Origin: Thermoplasmatales archaeon SW_10_69_26
Lineage (GTDB): Archaea > Thermoplasmatota > SW-10-69-26
Assembly (NCBI GenBank): GCA_003009755.1
Contig: PXUB01000042.1
Coordinates: 730 to 64,729 of the forward strand
DNA: 64,000 nt
Direction of reading: 5' to 3'
Under the pieces are notes generated by a model that worked only from the letters and a program-made list of their open reading frames with translations, was not told the origin of the DNA and ran no database searches. Positions 17,455-25,229 of the stretch are shown here, piece after piece. Position 1 is the first letter of the stretch. The number at the start of each line of letters is the position of its first letter. Position numbers and translations under genes: made by a program.

Positions 17455-17667
17455 ATGAGTCGAATCGCCCTGATTGCGCTAGCGTTGGGTATCGGACTGA
17501 TGGTCGCTCCGGGCGTCGCCCAATCCACGGGCCTTGGCAGCTCTGTCGCCGAGGACCTGGACCCTGTCGGCAACGCCGAGGCTCACTACGACAGTGAGTG
17601 CATCAAGGGGCCCTGCGTGTGCTACTTCGGTCCCGGCACACCCGGATACCACTGCCACGCCGGATAG
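17455..17667 (+). CDS. Small secreted cysteine-rich peptide
   Basis: 70 aa from ATG: a classical signal peptide (MSRIALIALALGIGLMVA..VAQ), an acidic middle, then a C-terminal cluster CIKGPCVCYFGPGTPGYHC with four cysteines. Two disulfides or a metal site are possible. A terminator-like hairpin follows directly, so it is a monocistronic unit. It may be a peptide toxin, signal or metal-binding peptide; no family recognised. Confidence 0.65.
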   Translation: MSRIALIALALGIGLMVAPGVAQSTGLGSSVAEDLDPVGNAEAHYDSECIKGPCVCYFGPGTPGYHCHAG

Positions 17668-17685
17668 CCGGCCCCGACGTCCACG

Positions 17686-17727
17686 CCTAGGCCCTCGCGG
17701 GCCTTCCCTCTCGCTTCTCTTTCCTCT
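17686..17727 (+). terminator. Hairpin plus pyrimidine tract
   Basis: aggccctcgcgggcct forms a short GC hairpin followed by tccctctcgcttctctttcc. The same arrangement is found after the thermosome gene and at 63801. Confidence 0.5.
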
Positions 17728-17844
17728 GGTCCAGGACGTGGCCGAGGTGTACGACCGATGAGGTGCTCGGCCTCGACAGCGACCGTTACCGGGCCGCGTT
17801 CGTGTTCGACGAGCGATCGGAAGCTCAGGGCTTCGCTGATCAAC

Positions 17845-17997
17845 ATCTCCCCAGGTAACTCGCTCCCGCGACCCCCATGGCGGCCCGCGGGCTCGCGGTG
17901 AGAGCGCGACGACTGCATGGTCCTCGAACGGATACGGCTCGTCAGAGCCGCACGAATCACGAGGAGCAAGCCGTTCGCGGGGCTGCATTGGCACATC
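17845..17997 (+). repeat. Degenerate tRNA-Val unit V1 with long insert
   Basis: Most decayed of three units upstream of tRNA-Val. Weak 5'-half similarity (ggtaactcgctcccgcga, cf. ggtacgacggttcccgcga in V2), an insert with the hairpin gatacggctc-gtca-gagccgcac, then tcacgaggagcaagccg, which matches the anticodon stem 3' side and variable region of the working tRNA. Confidence 0.6.
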
Positions 17998-18139
17998 GGG
18001 GCGCTCGTCTCGTGGTACGACGGTTCCCGCGAGATGGTCGTTGCTCGGCGCCGACCGTCGAGCGAGTCCGGCCCCCTTTTTGGGCCGGACGACTTACGAG
18101 GAGCGGGCCGGCCGGGACGGGGACACTCGTTTCCGCCGT
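17998..18139 (+). repeat. Degenerate tRNA-Val unit V2 with two-hairpin insert
   Basis: 5' half 17998-18028 aligns over 31 nt with the 5' half of tRNA-Val (18274-18304). A 65-nt insert (18029-18093) interrupts the anticodon loop before ttacgaggagc (18094-18104). It holds a 5-bp hairpin (18036/18056) and a perfect 9-bp hairpin gtccggccc/gggccggac (18066-18090). The T arm and acceptor 3' side are not recognisable, so it is not a working tRNA. Confidence 0.7.
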
Positions 18140-18273
18140 GGGACGGTGGTCTCGTGGTATGACGGCTCCCGTGAGAAGACCGGTGTCGATCGTCCGGTCT
18201 TCGAGCGAGTACGGCTCGTCAGAGCCGTACGAATTACGAGGAGCTAGCTGTTGGCGGGTTGTATTCGCACGGC
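18140..18273 (+). repeat. Degenerate tRNA-Val unit V3 with two-hairpin insert
   Basis: 5' half 18140-18170 is nearly identical to tRNA-Val. The 63-nt insert (18171-18233) has two perfect 9-bp hairpins: gaagaccgg/ccggtcttc (18175-18202) and gtacggctc/gagccgtac (18209-18230). The anticodon part ttacgaggagc resumes at 18234. The second hairpin differs from V2 at two base pairs that both change on both sides (A-T to C-G, T-A to C-G). The 3' half is eroded. Confidence 0.75.
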
Positions 18274-18345
18274 GGGGCGGTGGTCTAGTGGTATGACGGC
18301 TCCCTTACGAGGAGCAAGCCGCAGGTTCAAATCCTGCCCGCCCCA
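18274..18345 (+). tRNA. tRNA-Val (anticodon UAC)
   Basis: 72 nt. Acceptor GGGGCGG pairs with CCGCCCC and A73; D arm GTCTAGTGGTATGAC; anticodon stem GCTCC/GGAGC with loop CTTACGA, anticodon TAC; T arm GCAGG-TTCAAAT-CCTGC. No intron and no encoded CCA. It is the only complete gene in a tandem series of tRNA-Val-like units (starts at 17998, 18140, 18274). Confidence 0.95.
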
Positions 18346-18354
18346 TTCGTAGCA

Positions 18355-18471
18355 GGGCAGGATTTGAACTCTGGTTCAATCGCGAAGGGCCGGAGGCTAC
18401 GCGCGGTCCTTCGCGAGAGCCCGAACGCGCGTCGATAGGTGCAACGTTCGGGTGAAATCCTGCCCGCCCCA
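18355..18471 (+). repeat. Two-hairpin element E1 in a duplicated tRNA-Val 3' end
   Basis: Nine bp after tRNA-Val. gggcaggat (18355-18363) is complementary to atcctgccc (18457-18465). Between them: ggttcaat resembling the T loop, hairpin cgcgaagg/ccttcgcg (18381-18415), hairpin cccgaacg/cgttcggg (18420-18452), then gaaatcctgcccgcccca, a copy of the tRNA-Val 3' end. The insert sits in the T loop of the duplicated fragment. Confidence 0.7.
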
Positions 18472-18833
18472 CTCGCCGCTGACTAAGCCGGCCCGTCTCC
18501 GTCCGCCACCGGGTCGCCTGCACGGGGTCTTGTCACCTCGGTGACAACGGAACTACTTTCGTCGTTCGCCATGGCGTTGAGGCAAGCGGTCGCGTCCGTC
18601 CCCCCAACACGTCCAACCCCCGTTCCTGCAACACCCCCGGACCGACTCCTGTGCTGTTCCTACCCCCGGGCGCGACCGCTTGTCCCCACCTTTCCCGTGA
18701 CCCAAGCTCCGACCAGCCGGCGGTGGGCCACCGCCGCTCGGAGGCGGCGGTCATGTGCCTGTCCGCCAAGCGGGAAGCTTAAGGGCGGAGGTCGGCTGTC
18801 CTCAACGCGCGGACCGCTTGCGTCCCGCAGACC
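18472..18833 (+). other. Intergenic region between tRNA-Val and tRNA-Gln
   Basis: No gene is supported. Two hairpins are visible: gtcacctcggtgac (18534-18547) and ccgccgctcggaggcggcgg (18731-18750). agcttaag at about 18776 could serve as the TATA-like element of tRNA-Gln. Confidence 0.45.
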
Positions 18834-18906
18834 AGCCCGGTGGTGTAGCGGCCAATCATTTCGGCCTTTGGAGCCGAATACGCAGGTTCGAATCCTGCCC
18901 GGGCTA
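18834..18906 (+). tRNA. tRNA-Gln (anticodon UUG)
   Basis: 73 nt. Acceptor AGCCCGG/CCGGGCT with A73; D arm from GTGTAGCGGCCAATCA; anticodon stem TCGGC/GCCGA with loop CTTTGGA, anticodon TTG; T arm GCAGG-TTCGAAT-CCTGC. No intron, no encoded CCA. Its last 17 nt are repeated twice downstream (ending at 19247 and 19583). Confidence 0.95.
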
Positions 18907-19247
18907 TGGGATCGAGGACCTGCTCCTCAGCCTCTCCCGTCGCCAGCGTCTCGCCAAGGCTGGCTGACGGTGTCGCGCTGCGTCGAAAGCCCGCAGGGGG
19001 ATTTCTTCCTCGCGCTCCTTGTCAGACAGCCTTGGCGCGGGCCCCGCCGGGCCCGCCCGGATGGGAGACGCTGGCTCGGTCCGAGGCATCGTCGCCGGTC
19101 CTCGGTCCCTGCGGATACCGCTGGTCGTCAGCGGGCAGGATGAGAACCGCAGGTTCGATCGTGAGAGCCGGTGGAAGAGCGGGCGGTTCTCACGAGCGGC
19201 CGAACCGGCGTCCACTGCTCGGTTCGGCCAGAATCCTGCCCGGGCTA
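18907..19247 (+). repeat. 340-bp unit U1 carrying two-hairpin element E2
   Basis: First of two tandem units after tRNA-Gln. The left 225 bp can fold into several hairpins (e.g. gcgggccc/gggcccgc). The right part is E2 (19133-19247): gggcaggat, a T-loop-like gcaggttcgat, hairpin cgtgaga/tctcacg (19160-19194), agc, perfect 10-bp hairpin ggccgaaccg/cggttcggcc (19198-19229), then agaatcctgcccgggcta, a copy of the tRNA-Gln 3' end. Confidence 0.7.
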
Positions 19248-19583
19248 TACCGGTCGAGTCCTCGTTCCTCAGGTTCTCCCGTCGCGAGCACCTCGCCAGC
19301 CGCCGCTGACGGTGTCGCTCTGCTTCGGAAGCCCGCAAGGGGATTCCTGCATCGAGCTCCTTGCCAGCGACGGCTGGCGCGAGCTGAAGGCTCGCCCAAC
19401 GGGAGGTGCTTACTCGGTCCGAACACATCGTCACGAAGACTCGACCGGTGCTCCAATCGCGGATCGTAGAGGGCAGGATGAGAACCTTGGTTTGATCCCG
19501 AGGCGCGGTGTCGACCGCACGCGTCTCGGGAGCGGCCGAACCGGCGTTCACTGCTCGGTTCGGCCAGAATCCTGCCCGGGCTA
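19248..19583 (+). repeat. Unit U2 carrying two-hairpin element E3
   Basis: Homologous to U1 along its whole length (shared ctgacggtgtcgc, agcccgca-ggggatt, ctccttg). E3 (19471-19583) has the same outer stem and second hairpin as E2. Its first hairpin, cccgag/ctcggg with inner cggt/accg, has a wholly different sequence. U1's gcgggccc/gggcccgc is replaced by gcgagc/gctcgc. Ends with agaatcctgcccgggcta again. Confidence 0.7.
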
Positions 19584-19594
19584 TCCCTCCTACC

Positions 19595-20032
19595 TCACCA
19601 CACCTGGAACAGCAGGAAGTACACCGCGATCCCCATCACGATCGAGACGAGCCACATCGGGGCGACCTTGGTCGCCAACTGCCGGTGCTCGGTCCAGTGG
19701 CTGCGCATCGCGCGCAGGTACACGAAGGGGATGAGCACGATCGTGGCGACGGCCAACACCATGTGCGTGCCGAGGAAGGCGTAGTAGAAGGTGCTCGCCC
19801 AACCCGGTGCAGTGGGGTTCTGCGCGGCGAACGAGGTCGGGCCGTGGAGGAACATCCGGACGAGGTACAGCGCCAGGAACAGGCTGAACAGCGCTGTGGC
19901 TGCGATCATCAACTGCTTGTGCCGGTCCACGTTGCCTCGCCGGATCTCGTGGACGGCTCGCAGGATCAAGACCCCGACGACGGCCACGATGACCGTGTTC
20001 GCCGGCGGGATCGCGGCGATGAGGTCGACCAC
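19595..20032 (-). CDS. DUF420 membrane protein
   Basis: 145 aa from GTG, four membrane helices. GNVDRHKQLMIAATALFSLF, YAFLGTHMVLA and a terminal VYFLLFQVW match the DUF420 family (YozB/CtaM-like), often found with haem-copper oxidase assembly. Conserved His residues (RHK, GTHM, HWTEH) could bind haem or copper. No oxidase genes are adjacent; the Rieske/cytochrome b genes are 40 kb away. Confidence 0.8.
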   Translation of the reverse strand: MVDLIAAIPPANTVIVAVVGVLILRAVHEIRRGNVDRHKQLMIAATALFSLFLALYLVRMFLHGPTSFAAQNPTAPGWASTFYYAFLGTHMVLAVATIVLIPFVYLRAMRSHWTEHRQLATKVAPMWLVSIVMGIAVYFLLFQVW

Positions 20033-20096
20033 GGATCGACCAAGCGGCCATGGCACAAAACCCTTAGCCGGACGCCGCCTCGGGAGGTTCGTCCCC

Positions 20097-20969
20097 GTGC
20101 GTGTCAGCTGGGTCCTGCTCGTCGCGTTGACAGCGTGCCTCGTGCCGGCCGCTCCGGCCCTGGCCCAGACGACCGGTTCGGCCTCCGTGGACCTGTCGCT
20201 GCCGACGCTGGCGGCGCCCGTCTCCCCGGCCGAGCCGCAGAACTCCTCGGTCACCGTCCGCTACGAGTGGAACGATGGGATGGCCGAGGACAACGTGACC
20301 GTCGACCTCTCCCACGTCGACGGACCGCCTTGGCTGAACTCCTCGTTCTCGCCGAGCACCGTCGAGTTCGACCTCGGCAACCAGGCCTCCGGGGTCGAGA
20401 CGCGCATCGTGAACGTGACCCTGGACGTGGCCTCCGACGCGACCGCCTACACCGAGGCCGAGGCCACCTACCGGGCCGAAGCCGAAGCCAGCGGCACGCT
20501 GCCGGCCGCCGAGATCGAGGAGAGCCTCGCGTTCGAGTCCGGGTTCGCCGGCCAGCTCGTCGCCGCCCTTCCTGAAGGCAACGTCACCGCCTGGGGCGGC
20601 CTCCGCCAGGAGGTCCCGATCGACCTCGAGAACACCGCCAACGGCCCGATCGAGGTCGACGTCCGCGTCGACCGCATCCCCGCCGACGCCCGCGGCACGC
20701 CGCCGGACGCGATCGTCCTCGGCCACGAACCCGGCAACGAGTCGACGACCGCCACGATGGAGATCCGGGTTCCCTGGAGCCTCAGCGTCGAGGGCCCGGT
20801 CGAGCTCGCGCTCGACGCCGCCCACGAGACCGAAGGCACCGAGCTGGACGACCGCCGGCTGGCCTTCACCCTCGACGGCCGAAGCGCCGTCCCCGTGCCC
20901 GGCCCTGGTCCCTGGATCACCCTGCTCGCCGCCGCGTTCGCGCTCGCCGTCCGGGCCCGCTCGAGATGA
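20097..20969 (+). CDS. Exported surface protein with C-terminal anchor
   Basis: About 290 aa from GTG. Signal peptide WVLLVALTACLVPAAPALAQ, beta-rich ectodomain with several N-x-S/T sites (NSS, NVT, NES), and a C-terminal PGPGPWITLLAAAFALAV followed by RARSR. The tail resembles the archaeosortase-type anchors (proline-glycine, helix, basic end). Unknown function. Divergent from DUF420 with a 64-bp gap. Confidence 0.75.
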   Translation: MRVSWVLLVALTACLVPAAPALAQTTGSASVDLSLPTLAAPVSPAEPQNSSVTVRYEWNDGMAEDNVTVDLSHVDGPPWLNSSFSPSTVEFDLGNQASGVETRIVNVTLDVASDATAYTEAEATYRAEAEASGTLPAAEIEESLAFESGFAGQLVAALPEGNVTAWGGLRQEVPIDLENTANGPIEVDVRVDRIPADARGTPPDAIVLGHEPGNESTTATMEIRVPWSLSVEGPVELALDAAHETEGTELDDRRLAFTLDGRSAVPVPGPGPWITLLAAAFALAVRARSR

Positions 20970-21025
20970 ACCACTCGAAGAAAGGGAACCTCGCCCCTGG
21001 GTCACAACCGCGGCAGAACCCGACA

Positions 21026-21036
21026 ACCCTTATACC
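21026..21036 (+). promoter_or_regulatory. TATA-like promoter element of top6BA
   Basis: acccttatacc lies in the only AT-rich stretch of the 170-bp gap upstream of top6B, about 105 bp before its start. Confidence 0.4.
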
Positions 21037-21139
21037 ACCGGAAGGGCTACGACCGGCGGGATGGGATCGCGCACGGGGCCGATCGGCCGAGTTCCCCGAC
21101 TAGGGCCAGTGCGATCGATCACCCGTCGGTGGTGAGCGC

Positions 21140-23071
21140 GTGAGCATCGCGAACGAACTTGCAGACAAGCAACGAGACATCGCCGTCTCAGAGTTCTTCG
21201 AGCGGAACAAGCACATCCTCGGGTTCGACAACACGACCCGAGCCCTCATCACGAGCGTCAAGGAGGGCGTCGACAACGCTCTCGACGCCTGCGAGGAGGG
21301 CAACGTGCTGCCCGACATCCGCGTCGAGATCCACGAGGGCGACGACGACGAGTACACCCTCGTCATCGAGGACAACGGCCCCGGCGTCGTCAAGCGCCAG
21401 GTCCCCAAGGTGTTCGGCCGGCTGCTCTACGGATCGCAGTTCCACCGCATCCGGCAAAGCCGCGGCCAGCAGGGCATCGGCATCAGCGCCGTCGTCATGT
21501 ACGGCCAGCTCACCTCCGGCCAACCCGCCACCATCTGCACACGCGTGGGACCCGACCACCCCGCCTACGAGCTCGATCTCCGCCTCGACACGAAGGAGAA
21601 CGAGCCCGAGGTCGTCGACGAGGAGATCGTCGACTGGGACAAGGACTCCGGCACGCGGCTCGAGATCACGATGGAGGCCCGCTACGTCCGCGGCGCCCAG
21701 TCCGTGTACGAGTACCTGCGGACCACCAGCATCGTCAACCCGCACGCCGAGCTCACGCTCGTCGAGCCCGACGGGACGACGACGAAGTTCCCGCGCTCCA
21801 GCGAGCAGCTACCGCCCGAGACGGTCGAGATCAAGCCCCACCCGCTAGGCATCGAACTCGGCCAGCTGCAGGAAATGGCGAAGAACACCGAGGCCCGCAA
21901 GATCACCTCGTTCCTGCAGAACGACTTCTGCCGCGTCGGTCTGCAGACGGCCCGCAAGATCTGCGACAAGGCGGGCATCGGCGAGGACCGCAAACCCTCC
22001 TACCTGAAGACCGACGACTGCAAGGCTCTGATGTCGGCCTTCGAGGAGGTCCGCATCGTCTCGCCGCCGACCGACTGCCTGTCCCCGATCGGCGAGACCC
22101 TGATCCGCCGCGGCCTCCGCACGGAGTTCGAGGACGCCGACCTCGTCGCGACCGAGACCCGCTCGGCCGAGGTCTACGGCGGCCACCCGTTCCAGATCGA
22201 GGCCGCCATCGTCCACAACAGCGACAAGCTGCCGGACGACGAGCAGGTCGAGATCCTGCGCCACGCCAACCGCGTCCCGCTGCTGTACCAACGCGGCGGA
22301 TGCGTGTCCACGAAGGCGATCGAGGACATCGACTGGCGCCGCTACGATCTCGACCAGCGCGGCGGTCAAGGCATCCCGCACGGCTCGTGCGCGATCCTCG
22401 TCCACGTCGCCTCGACCAACGTCCCCTTCACCAGCGAGTCCAAGGACGCCGTCGCCGACATCCCCGAGATCCGCAAGGAGATCGAGCTCGCCGTGCGCGA
22501 GTGCGCTCGCGAGATGCGCTCGCAGATCCGCAAGGGCAAGAAGATGAAGCGCCTCCGGCAGAAGGAGGACATCATCCGCAAGATCGTGCCCGCGATGGCG
22601 GAGAAGAGCGCCCAGATCCTCGACAAGGACGTCCCCGACTACGAGAAGGCGATCGCGCGCATCATGAACGCCGTCATGGTCACGCCCACGATCGAGTACG
22701 AGCAGGGCGTTGGCCACGACATCACGATCGAGGTCCGCAACTACACCTCCCACGGCAAACGGATGCAGGTCATGGCCGAGCTCCCCGCCGAGGGCGACGT
22801 CGAGGACCCCGAACCCGACGCCGGCTACCGCGGCAACATGATCGTCTGGGACGAGGACAAGATCGACACCGGCGAAGCCCGTGAGTTCTCCTACCGCGTC
22901 CGCGGACTGGCCGAGGCCGACATCCAGAACGTCGACATCTTCCTCGACGGCATCGACGCCACGCTGATCGCCGGCGCCGAGGCCTGGGAGGGATCCGAGA
23001 TCGAGGAGACCGCCCCCGAGCCGCAGGAGATCGACGACGGTGACGAGGTCACCCAGGAGGTGCAGGTCTGA
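21140..23071 (+). CDS. top6B: Topoisomerase VI subunit B
   Basis: 643 aa from GTG. ATPase subunit of archaeal type IIB topoisomerase. The GHKL ATP site is visible: [13 protein letters not shown] (Glu/Asn), IEDNGPGV and GQQGIGISA (lid). H2TH and transducer domains follow, with the switch-lysine region [11 protein letters not shown]. The Glu-rich C-terminal extension is long. The stop overlaps the top6A start by one base, typical of this pair. Confidence 0.97.
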   Translation: MSIANELADKQRDIAVSEFFERNKHILGFDNTTRALITSVKEGVDNALDACEEGNVLPDIRVEIHEGDDDEYTLVIEDNGPGVVKRQVPKVFGRLLYGSQFHRIRQSRGQQGIGISAVVMYGQLTSGQPATICTRVGPDHPAYELDLRLDTKENEPEVVDEEIVDWDKDSGTRLEITMEARYVRGAQSVYEYLRTTSIVNPHAELTLVEPDGTTTKFPRSSEQLPPETVEIKPHPLGIELGQLQEMAKNTEARKITSFLQNDFCRVGLQTARKICDKAGIGEDRKPSYLKTDDCKALMSAFEEVRIVSPPTDCLSPIGETLIRRGLRTEFEDADLVATETRSAEVYGGHPFQIEAAIVHNSDKLPDDEQVEILRHANRVPLLYQRGGCVSTKAIEDIDWRRYDLDQRGGQGIPHGSCAILVHVASTNVPFTSESKDAVADIPEIRKEIELAVRECAREMRSQIRKGKKMKRLRQKEDIIRKIVPAMAEKSAQILDKDVPDYEKAIARIMNAVMVTPTIEYEQGVGHDITIEVRNYTSHGKRMQVMAELPAEGDVEDPEPDAGYRGNMIVWDEDKIDTGEAREFSYRVRGLAEADIQNVDIFLDGIDATLIAGAEAWEGSEIEETAPEPQEIDDGDEVTQEVQV

Positions 23072-24183
23072 TGTCGACGAACGGAGCCAGGTTGGAAGAC
23101 GCCGACCGCGAGACCCTCGAGGCCCTGTACGAGCTCGCGCACAAGATCTACGACGATCTCGAGGACGGCGATGTCCCAGAGCTCAACCTCCCGGTACGGT
23201 CGAAGTCCAACATCGAGTTCGACGAGGAGCACGGCGTCTGGAAGTACGGGGACAGCCAGTCCACCCGGTCGGCGAAGAAGACCGACGGCGCCAAGATGCT
23301 GCTGCGGACGACGTACATGATCGACTTCATCCGCGAGATGCTGGAGACCGACAAGTCCAGCACCTTGCGAGAGATGTACTACATCAGCGAGGGCTGGGAC
23401 CTCGCCAAGTTCTCCGACCAATCCGAGTCCGACAAGCTGGCCGAGGACCTCGAGGTCATCACCGAGTACCTCCGCGAGGACTTCCAGCTCCGCCCCGAGG
23501 AGGACGGCGCCCGCATCCTCGGCGACGTCACCGTCGAGGAGGAGACCCGCACCGGCGACACGCGCGTCATCAACTGCCAAGACGACGTCGGCGACGCCGG
23601 GTACTCGGTGCCCTACAGCGTCGAGGAGGACAAGCTGCGGTTCGTCGACATCGACGCCGACTTCATCCTCGCCATCGAGACCGGCGGTATGTTCGACCGG
23701 CTCGTCGAGAACGGGTTCGACGAATCCCACAACGCGCTGCTGCTCCACCTCAAGGGCCAGCCCGCCCGGTCGACCCGGCGCCTGCTCAAGCGCCTGAACG
23801 AGGAGTACGGCCTGCCGACGTTCGTGTTCACGGACGCTGATCCCTGGTCCTACCGCATCTACGCCAGCGTGGCCTACGGTGCGATCAAGACCGCCCACAT
23901 CAGCGAGTACCTGGCCACGCCGGCCGCTCAGTACCTCGGCGTGACCCCCAGCGACATCGTGAACTACGACCTGCCCACCGACGACCTCTCCGAGCAGGAC
24001 GAACGCGCGCTCAACAGCGAGCTGTCCGATCCCCGCTTCGACGACGACCAGTGGCGGGGCGAGATCGAGTTCCAGCTCGAGCTCGGGAAGAAGTCCGAGC
24101 AGCAGGCACTCGCGAAGTACGGTCTCGACTTCGTGACCGACACCTACCTGCCCGAGAAGCTCTCCGAGATGGGCGTGATCTAG
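23071..24183 (+). CDS. top6A: Topoisomerase VI subunit A (Spo11-like)
   Basis: 370 aa from ATG. DNA-cleaving subunit: the 5Y-CAP domain has the catalytic tyrosine in [13 protein letters not shown], and the Toprim domain has [10 protein letters not shown] (Glu) and FTDADPWSY (DxD), metal ligands. Together with Top6B it makes double-strand breaks for decatenation and supercoil relaxation. This is a firm archaeal marker. Confidence 0.97.
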   Translation: MSTNGARLEDADRETLEALYELAHKIYDDLEDGDVPELNLPVRSKSNIEFDEEHGVWKYGDSQSTRSAKKTDGAKMLLRTTYMIDFIREMLETDKSSTLREMYYISEGWDLAKFSDQSESDKLAEDLEVITEYLREDFQLRPEEDGARILGDVTVEEETRTGDTRVINCQDDVGDAGYSVPYSVEEDKLRFVDIDADFILAIETGGMFDRLVENGFDESHNALLLHLKGQPARSTRRLLKRLNEEYGLPTFVFTDADPWSYRIYASVAYGAIKTAHISEYLATPAAQYLGVTPSDIVNYDLPTDDLSEQDERALNSELSDPRFDDDQWRGEIEFQLELGKKSEQQALAKYGLDFVTDTYLPEKLSEMGVI

Positions 24184-24317
24184 GCTTCTCGCGCCGCCCC
24201 CAGGACCGAACGCCCGCCGCGGGCGGAACGAGTGGCCACGCTGACGGATGCTCCGGGGGCCCCCGCCTGCGACCCGAACCGATTTCACGGCCCGCGCCCA
24301 TACCCACGTCGGTCCCC

Positions 24318-24713
24318 GTGCATCGCCGCCTCGTGCTGACGGTCGTCCTGCTTCTGGCGGGCGTGGCCGCGCCCGTCGCGGCCGAGCAGGGCGCTCGCAG
24401 CTGCCAGGTCGACGTCGGCGCCCCCTTCCTCCTCCTCGACAGCGGCGAGCGCGCCTCCCAGCGGGTTACCGTCGGCGGGTGCCAACTGGTGCACGACCTG
24501 GACGAGGCTTCGGTCCTCACGGAGGCCGAGCCCGGCGACTGGCCCGTCACCCCGTTGTCGCAGGATTGCCGGATCCAAGTGGACGACGACGGCGACGGTA
24601 GCGGGCTCACGACGGTCGAGCGCGGCGACGAGGTCCGGCAAGGCGCGGACCTTTGGGCCAAGTGCGAAGCCGGCGACCGTCTCGACAACCGGATCGAGCT
24701 CGCACCGACCTAG
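24318..24713 (+). CDS. Secreted four-cysteine protein (paralogue 1)
   Basis: 131 aa from GTG. Signal peptide VLTVVLLLAGVAAPVAAEQG, then a small acidic domain with four Cys (SCQVD, GCQL, DCRIQVDDDGDG, KCEAG). Same length and same Cys order as the next gene, so they are tandem paralogues with diverged sequence. Probably disulfide-stabilised outside the cell. Unknown family. Confidence 0.7.
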   Translation: MHRRLVLTVVLLLAGVAAPVAAEQGARSCQVDVGAPFLLLDSGERASQRVTVGGCQLVHDLDEASVLTEAEPGDWPVTPLSQDCRIQVDDDGDGSGLTTVERGDEVRQGADLWAKCEAGDRLDNRIELAPT

Positions 24714-24780
24714 TTGTTGTCACGGGCCGCTGTGAGGTTCGATTCACCTTACCGGGCCAGCCTGGACTCCAGGGAGCACC

Positions 24781-25176
24781 GTGGGAGGAACCGCGCGAAC
24801 CGTGATCGGAGGACTGTTGCTGGTGGGCCTCGTCGGCTTGGTCGCTCCAGCGGCGGCGGACCAGGGAACGTTCGGATGCACCGTGCTCGCCGGCACCGAA
24901 GGGGGAGCCCCCGCAGGCGGCCCGATCGGTGTGTCGTCGACCGGCACCGGGCCCGGCATGGGCGAGTGCGAGATGCACACCCTCGAGAAGCGCTCCAGGA
25001 CCACGCAGATCGACGTCCCCGACGGGTGCCAGATCCACGCCGACACCGACGTGGATCTGTTCGTCGAGGAACGGGTCGGCGAGGACGAGGTCTACACCTC
25101 CGGCACGTCGATGATCGCCTTCTGCGAGGCCGGCATCGTCATGGCCGACAACCGCGTCTCGTTGGTCGACATCTGA
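24781..25176 (+). CDS. Secreted four-cysteine protein (paralogue 2)
   Basis: 131 aa from GTG. Signal peptide GGLLLVGLVGLVAPAAADQG, then Cys in FGC, GECEM, DGCQIHADTDVD and FCEAG. Its four Cys match those of the gene before. The CQI-acidic-VDLFV segment and late FCEAG correspond to CRIQVDDD and KCEAG in paralogue 1. Confidence 0.7.
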   Translation: MGGTARTVIGGLLLVGLVGLVAPAAADQGTFGCTVLAGTEGGAPAGGPIGVSSTGTGPGMGECEMHTLEKRSRTTQIDVPDGCQIHADTDVDLFVEERVGEDEVYTSGTSMIAFCEAGIVMADNRVSLVDI

Positions 25177-25229
25177 CGGACAACCGCCGAGCAACAACGC
25201 TTTTCAACCTACAGGCGCCCACGATATAC

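Noticed and set aside
17998..18273. V2 and V3 as working intron-containing tRNA genes
   Set aside because: No T arm or matching acceptor 3' strand can be found after the anticodon stem, so a mature tRNA could not fold even after removal of the insert.
18904..19551. A 215-aa minus-strand reading frame with internal repeats across the tRNA-Gln units
   Set aside because: Its repeats are just the tandem DNA units read in one frame; the frame runs antisense through the tRNA 3' end copies and hairpins, and composition is Arg/Ser-rich unlike the acidic proteins here.
17845..19583. CRISPR array
   Set aside because: The repeated units are long, diverged and tRNA-derived; there are no identical short repeats with regular unique spacers and no cas genes in the window.
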